Below are positions 57,988-64,000 of a DNA stretch of 64,000 bases, piece by piece. The stretch covers positions 24,848 to 88,847 of the forward strand of contig JANBQC010000033.1 of the NCBI GenBank assembly GCA_027576995.1, read 5' to 3'. Position numbers and translations under genes: made by a program. A model generated the notes under the pieces. That model was given only the letters and a program-made list of their open reading frames with translations. It did not search any database and was not told the DNA's origin. The DNA is from Dimargaris cristalligena (lineage: Eukaryota > Kickxellomycota > Dimargaritomycetes > Dimargaritales > Dimargaritaceae). The stretch's first letter is position 1. Each line of letters starts with the position of its first letter.

Positions 57988-58746
57988 ATCAAAGGTACTC
58001 GTGGGCTAGGCTATATGGGACAATAAACCGGTATACCTTGATTGGATTTCTATCATTGCTTTAGTTGATTATTATGGGAAGCTAGGGGCGGCTGCGATAG
58101 ATACTTGAAAATGATGCTGGCAAACAGGAAATCTCAACCCTGCCAATTATGCGATGTGTATTGTGAGAATAGCTCTACAACTATACTCTGCCCCAAATTA
58201 GGGCTAGAGTACTACTACCGTACAGTAATGTGGCTCAACCATTGGTCGGACTGAATAAAGGCATGTAATTGGCCGAGATCCAGCACTGCGTATCGGCAAA
58301 CGGCCCATAAAAAGGGCACCGCCCTAGGTTCACTTTAGCAATACAAGGCATCTCCCGGTAATCCGAAATACCGACTAATGTATAGACTCGACTAAGGCAT
58401 TTGCTGTCGTTGTTGCCAATTTGAATGAGGAGTTAGGGAGGTTCATTCTGCCATTGGTATCAACATCCTTTCAATTTTAATAACAATGACAATGAATATG
58501 GGAAGTTAATACCGAAAATCCAAAACCAACCGGCTAATGGAAATCAAATGCACAATATAGATCGACTATCGCACCGAAAGTGCAATGGAAACGGTGCGTG
58601 ATACACACGAATGTCGAAACCACACCGACATGGAAGATGAGTAAAAAAATAGAATATAAAGAGAAACTAGACAGGTGGCACGTTGTCATGGTTGGGCCAA
58701 CCAGTGCTTATGGGAAAGAGGCGGCGTGCCCAGCCAAGTCAAATAC
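57988..58746. other. Convergent 3' region, PPR gene/eRF1
   Basis: Two 3' flanks. AATAAA-type signals occur near 58023. No gene or repeat seen. Confidence 0.5.
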
Positions 58747-60254
58747 TTAATCTTCCCAGAAGTCTTCGTCGTCTTCGTCGAAGACCAGCTGCGAGACGTC
58801 GACCTTGTAACGCAGAAGCCCACCGATACCACCGAAACCCCGGACGAACTGAGCGCCCTCGGACGAGCGGTTAGTGATGAATTCGAGGTTGGCACCAAAG
58901 TCCTTGTACTTTTCGGCCAGCCACTCGAGCATAGGCATGGTGGAAATCACCTCCATCTCGGCACCGGTATCCTTGTCGAGGAATTCCTCGCGGTTCTTCT
59001 CCTGGACCTTGGTCAGGTGCTTCACAATCTCCTCGCCCGTCGACGATTTCATGATGATCCGGTTGATATCCAGATTTTCCCAAACGATGAGGGTCTCAAT
59101 GGCGCCCATTTCTAAGCCCTTGAGGGTATCGTCCACACCGAAGCAGTACTTGCCAGTATCCAGTGAGATCTCGTCAAAGTATTGCTGAATGAGTTTCTTC
59201 TCCTGCACGAACTTGACGTTGGCCAGGGCCTCCGCGCTGAGCTCGATGGCCTGGTTGAACCCGTTCTCACCACCGTAGGACACATCGACGGTCTTGATAA
59301 TCTTGGCCTGTAGGCGCTGGTCAAACATATCGGACTGACCTAGTTCAGTCTTGAAATCGGCGGAACCGGCCAAAATAAGGCCCGTGACGTTGACTTTATC
59401 GTTGGTAATGTAGAACTGGACGGCCAGCTCGGCTACCTTACGCACGTAATTGTGGCGTTTTTCCTCGCGCAACCGAGCGAAACGAAGGGCGGACTGACCA
59501 CCACGACCGTGCTTCTTGGGCAGCTCAACCGTCATCTTATGAATAACATCCCGAGTGTTACCGCAGACGGTACCGAAGAGCGAACCGTTACCGTCCATAA
59601 TGATAAAACCGAACTTGGAATCCGACTCGAGGAGTTCAGACAGGGCCTCGGTATGGAACTTATTGTCGCACAGGTACAGGGACGTGTTGATGGGCTTAAA
59701 GGGCTCGAAGTCGATGCTCACCCGCTTTTCCTTGCCCTCGTCGGTGATGATAGTACCACAGTATACGACCAGACCGTTTTCGGGAACCCGGTTGTACAAT
59801 TTGAGTTTTTGCTGAGCCGAGGTAATGGCGGAAAGGACGGACAGGCGGTTCACCCGACTCTTGATATTGGACGCGGTACCGTATTCGTCAGCCAACATCT
59901 TAGCGACCCGGGAGATCTGGTCCTTGGGCGGGATGACCAGCGAGATCATGGAAGTACCATTGCTAAAGTGAGAATCAGCGGAAGTGGGGGTATCGGGGAC
60001 AGGATTAAATAGAATATGGAAGCGACGGTGGAGGGTTAGGAAAATGGGTCGAACATGCGGTGAGTAGGTGGGGCAGCCTTAGGGGGTGCGGATACATTAG
60101 GGCCAGATGAATGCCGGATGAAAGCGGTAGAGTACCGGATATAGATTTAGGCCGCACTTGGCTCTGGCATTTACCCTCGGGCCATTTGCAGACTCTTGAT
60201 CAGTTTCTTGATCTTCCATAGCTCGACATTCTTATCGGTTTCGGAGGAAGACAT
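58747..60254 (-). CDS. SUP45: Peptide chain release factor eRF1
   Basis: Two exons on the minus strand (60254-60175, 59962-58747; GT-AG intron of 212 nt) join to 431 residues (human 437). The junction rebuilds the invariant [11 protein letters not shown]. Stop-codon recognition motifs are intact: TASNIKS and YLCDNKF (YxCxxxF). The GGQ catalytic loop reads [14 protein letters not shown] in the middle domain. The C-terminal eRF3-binding domain ends in an acidic stretch ([11 protein letters not shown]). With intact TASNIKS and YxCxxxF, decoding of all three stop codons is expected. eRF1 acts with eRF3 and, through eRF3, contacts the PABP MLLE domain coded at 35.7-37.8 kb. Confidence 0.97.
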
Positions 60255-61554
60255 GGTGGATAGACTGGGATATTAATGAAACAACGGATACCCGGGAAAT
60301 GAAGAGGTAAGAAACAGCCTAAAAATAGATGACGACAAACGAAGATACAGTAAGGCAAAAAAAAAACAGAGCAACCTTTATACACAACACGCACTGGAGC
60401 AACAACTAGCCAGGCTAATGCAACTAACGGATGAACGAGTAAAAAGAAGAGAAGGAGAGACCTGGTTTGCAGGGCCAAAGGGAATACAATATAGCTCGGC
60501 CAGATCAGTGAGAAAAAAGAGAATCTCTCACTCTGTCTCCGTCTCCGTCTCTCTCCATAGGGCTTATTGGGTTACTTCCGACGCCTGGGCTGACAATAAT
60601 GACTACTGCGAACCATGCAAGGAAGAAGGCCGTGGTAAATATTGGCCCGCTATACAAGGCCACGTTATTAATTCCGCTACGGAAAATTGAAGGGACACCC
60701 ATTCAGCGTTGTATACTCCCCCAGCTGTAATGCCCCCGCAGTATATTGCATGATAGAGATGTAATCAGTGCCCCGGCTGATGTGACTAAACCTACTCGCC
60801 CAATTGTTTCCTTATGCACGCGTATCCCCTATATCCCCTGGTGTGCGTTATCTACATAATGACATAATATAGCCAACCTGGTATTAAATCGTATCCTCGC
60901 CCAACATAGCATAGCATGTATTTAACATGTCGGCTTTATTGAGGGCTCCTGAACCGTCTAGCGCCCGTATTGGGTATAAATCTCCACGGCTCACTAGAAT
61001 ATTTCGCCAATGTTAATTGAAACATAGTCAGTAGCTGCTAGGTACTAGTGAATATTCAATAGATAAAACACGTGTAGGAAAAGTCCAATGTAGCGGTATA
61101 GCATTTCAGATGATAGTTGGTGCGAAACTAAGTGCGAGTTTTATTCCTAAAAAGTGTCGCATGCGGTAATCCCGGAGGAGGTCGGGGTCCTGAGGTTATC
61201 AGCCATGCCACTGGTCTAAGTGATTGATATATAGCGCAATTAGGCAATAACTAATTAGTTTCCTGATGGAATCCCGAGGTATTTGCATTATTAAGACATC
61301 AGCAATCTCTGCCTCGGACGCCTTCAAGGTGCCCAAGCCTCACACTCATATCCTGACAAAGTTCCCATTGGGGCTGACAGCTTAGTTCAAATGTTTACTC
61401 TCTCCTTTAAACCCCCCCTTTTCAGTACCTTGCACTGAGGTGCCTTTTCTTATATCCACACCACCACAGCGACAATAAACCCAATGAATAGATGTTCCAC
61501 CTCTATTAGTACCTATTCAGTCTTTTTTATTGGGAAATTGAGTGATCAGGCACC
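60255..61554. other. eRF1 promoter and intergenic region
   Basis: No supported gene. A (TC)n-like run at about 60520-60555. CpG dinucleotides are still present here at ordinary spacing, unlike the block that follows. Confidence 0.5.
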
Positions 61555-63739
61555 GCAGTAGTAATGTCAATTGGAGGCAAAAACATAGGTTTGCATTGGG
61601 GTATATCAGCTACTGATTACACTAGGTAATTTACAATTTCATTGATATTAATTATACATCCAGTTGAGTGTAAGGATGGCCTAAGCCTTTGGCAGGGGGT
61701 TGGGTGGACAGTAGTTTAGGTGTCCACATAAATGCTAATGTACAATCAAAGGTGTATAGGCACTGGGTGGGTTGAGCAATTATGCTATCAAGTCACTACT
61801 TCATAGTCAAGGCATGTGCCTATTGGTACCAACACCAGTATCTTTGATAGTCTGCTTTATTACTAAAACTTAAATTGTACTACCAATTGTAAGAAACTAG
61901 GGAATCATTCCAATCATTTGAGAGCCAGTGAAAAAACCTGCCCTATTTAGACATTAAATTCCTATGCCTAGAAGTAAGCATCTATCATGAGGGCTAATCC
62001 TATCACAGCAATATATCATAATCTAGTAGACATGAGTTTGTCTTACGAGTTTCTATTAGTAAAGGCAGTTCAGGTAATCCATTGGTCTTGGAAGAATATA
62101 TGGATCAGCCATGGAGAGTGTAGTACCATAAAGCCACCTGCTAAATATATAAGATATCTGATCCAAATCCATAAAAATAAAGCTCCTATAAAATTCTATC
62201 ATTTTAATAGACTGACATCCTTTGTTAGGCCATCTAATTCACCTTAATCCAGCTGGCTTAGTATCTAACTATAGTAGGCCTTATAGTACTATATTTACCT
62301 TCCCATAGTCCACCCCCAGTACTATGGGATTACCCTATATTATATAACCCTTCCCCTTCTGTACTCCAGCTCTTTGCACTAATCACTCAAGTACTGATCC
62401 GAAGACTCTTCCAGTTACCATCAGAGTCTTCCAGATACTAGTGGCTGCCCAGTTGGCCTATTTACCTATACCTTAGCCTTAGTAGTAGTCTTCCCTTGGG
62501 ACCTCCCTCAAGAGCTATCCCTACATATATATATAACTGGGCCCCATTGGGACCAGTTAGATTCCTTAACTTATTCTTACCTCTAGTTTACTTTAATAAG
62601 CTTAATATATGCTCACTCCCTTGTACTAACTAGTAAGTGTGCCCACTGCACATCCCTTGAATATAACTATACTTAGCCTTTATTAGTTAGTACTGTGCCT
62701 ATACCTGATGTTAGTAGCCTGCTTGGCCAAGTCTAAGCCCCACCTACCATTAGAAGCCTATCCTCAGGACTCTTGATAGACTAAGGGTGGTTAACCTGGG
62801 TGACAGTATAATAGTTATATTAAATAATAGAGCACATTAAAGCCCTACAATTGGCTACTAGCTTAGATTTGAACTATGTGAAATGAGTAATGGAATAGCT
62901 GATACAATATTAAGTTATGTTAACTCCCAGACAACTTCACTAACAATTGGAGTGGCAAAACACTATAAGCTCAATGAACTACATTCCTAAATTTTACACC
63001 CCATACTCTTAGTCAACTTCATATCATAATATATAGGTTTATTACATTATGAATAGGGTAAAAATGCTTGACTAAGTCTAAGAAGTATCAGTTAATTAGA
63101 GTGGGGCTCTTAATTCTAGCTATTACTAAGTATAGCATATCACTACCTCAGAATTTAGCCTACTTTGCATAGACCCATTTTGAATTTGTGTCTAAGGATT
63201 GCCAAATTAGTTGTCATTAATTCTATCTTCCTGTATACAGGGATACTCAGCCCATATAATTTATTTGAAGCCAATTGTAGAGGTGGTACATTGCTCTATT
63301 CATTACATTAATGGCCCAGGCCCACCAATCATAAGGAAAATTCATGTCACTAAAATATTGGCATATCCTTATTAACCAAAATATTAGACTTCATGAGTTG
63401 TATAGAGTGTGATAGATAGGTTTCCATGATTGGTTTGAATTGATTAAATAGATTGAACATCCCAATATTACCAGAATGATCTCTCAATTGTTAATCTATT
63501 CATGCATACCTATATCCACATTATCTTTATAAGTCCATCAACTAGTAGCATCTATATAGTAATGGGTGCTGGCTGGACTCTAGATTGATATTTTAATAGG
63601 ATGTGTTCTCTAATGAACAACAAAATTAGATATTCTACTTGGCCACAAATTTTAACAATTGCTAGTGAAGTATGTATAAAAATATTAGTTGTAGCCATCT
63701 ATCTGTGTCACAGTAGCACTTTATTTATAAATGGTCATA
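61555..63739. mobile_element. CpG-depleted decayed block, probable methylated transposon relic
   Basis: Only two CpG dinucleotides are seen from 61556 to 63739 (near 62046 and 62400), and none at all from 62402 to 63739, whereas CpG is common elsewhere in the window. The block is AT-rich with many TG and CA and no long frame; the longest (61987-62247, +) is not a recognisable protein. This is the mark of long-term cytosine methylation and deamination at CpG, typical of silenced transposons. I could not recognise the parent element family. Confidence 0.5.
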
Positions 63740-63788
63740 TCGAGTGGTTCTCATAGCATTTTCAATTCTCCACCCCATGGAAGATAAT

Positions 63789-63796
63789 AAAAAAGA
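63789..63796 (-). terminator. Pol III T-run after tRNA-Gly
   Basis: On the minus strand TCTTTTTT begins a few nt after the tRNA 3' end, a standard RNA polymerase III terminator. Confidence 0.8.
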
Positions 63797-63797
63797 G

Positions 63798-63868
63798 TGC
63801 AACGACCGGGAATCGAACCCGGGCCTTACGCTTGGGAAGCGTAAATTCTACCATTGAACTATCGATGC
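63798..63868 (-). tRNA. tRNA-Gly (anticodon CCC)
   Basis: 71 nt, no intron. Minus-strand sequence folds as a normal cloverleaf: acceptor GCATCGA with TCGTTGC, D arm TAGTTCAATGGTAGAA (box A), anticodon stem TACGC/GCGTA with loop TTCCCAA, variable AGGC, T arm CCGGG-TTCGATT-CCCGG (box B). The anticodon is CCC, reading GGG. One acceptor pair (U4:U69) is a mismatch, where glycine tRNAs usually pair A:T or U:A. Discriminator base A. Confidence 0.93.
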
Positions 63869-64000
63869 ATCTTGTTTTTGTTGTGGTGTGGCAGAATGGC
63901 TAGTATAATAATAGGCGGGAATGCCTTATAGTCAAAAGATGTAGTAAAATCGAACTAAAGATAACTGTAGGTAAAACTACCGGTACAGTTCAGAAGAATG

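Noticed and set aside
61987..62247. 86-codon frame in the CpG-poor block
   Set aside because: I could not match it to integrase, reverse transcriptase or any other transposon protein. It may be a decayed fragment, but this is not supported.
1..64000. CRISPR arrays, bacterial operons, prophage or toxin-antitoxin pairs
   Set aside because: The window is eukaryotic with spliced genes; no regularly spaced direct repeats or prokaryotic genes are seen.

Overview
This is a eukaryotic, almost certainly fungal, nuclear window. Most multi-exon genes have short GT-AG introns (about 50 to 330 nt), genes are compact and lie on both strands, and the content is a fungal housekeeping and cell-wall set. It includes a CRH-type GH16 wall enzyme, a type I metacaspase, an LCL3-type nuclease, a TOM1/HUWE1 giant ubiquitin ligase and a mitochondrial PPR protein. 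An F-box/Sec7 protein of FBXO8 type and an RWDD1 homologue fit an early-diverging (zygomycete-grade) fungus better than a yeast. I cannot name a species.

Layout. 1-7.2 kb: LCL3-like nuclease (-), DPM2 (+), Sec61-beta (-) and RWDD1/Gir2 (-). 7.9-9.0 kb: a secreted double-psi beta-barrel protein with a minisatellite-coded linker (-). 10.7-23.4 kb: the TOM1/HUWE1 HECT ligase (-), nearly all in one exon. 24.2-25.4 kb: CRH-like GH16 (-). 28.4-30.4 kb: metacaspase (-). 31.7-34.0 kb: F-box protein with half a Sec7 domain (-). 35.7-37.8 kb: poly(A)-binding protein (+). 40.5-41.1 kb: an unrecognised gene (+). 42.1-48.1 kb: eIF3d (+), eIF1A (-), seipin (+) and GAR transformylase (-). 48.1-53.4 kb: gene-poor, with one possible small secreted protein. 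53.4-60.3 kb: TLC-domain protein (+), PPR protein (+) and eRF1 (-). 60.3-64 kb: no protein gene, a CpG-free decayed block and a tRNA-Gly(CCC).

I rebuilt the split genes by hand from splice sites. Every assembled CDS keeps frame and joins known family motifs, for example RWDD1 over 7 exons, LCL3 over 5 and eIF1A over 4. Several key exons are tiny: a start-codon-only exon (Sec61-beta), a 7-nt first exon (RWDD1) and a 6-nt last exon (eIF1A). Function clusters around translation (PABP, eIF3d, eIF1A, eRF1) and the ER membrane or secretion (DPM2, Sec61-beta, seipin, TLC protein, F-box/Sec7).

The most unusual non-genic signals are a roughly 140-bp inverted-repeat-ended element present in three clear copies plus one decayed one, and a stretch of more than 1.3 kb with no CpG dinucleotide next to the tRNA gene. 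The unusual protein is an F-box protein fused to only the C-terminal half of a Sec7 domain.
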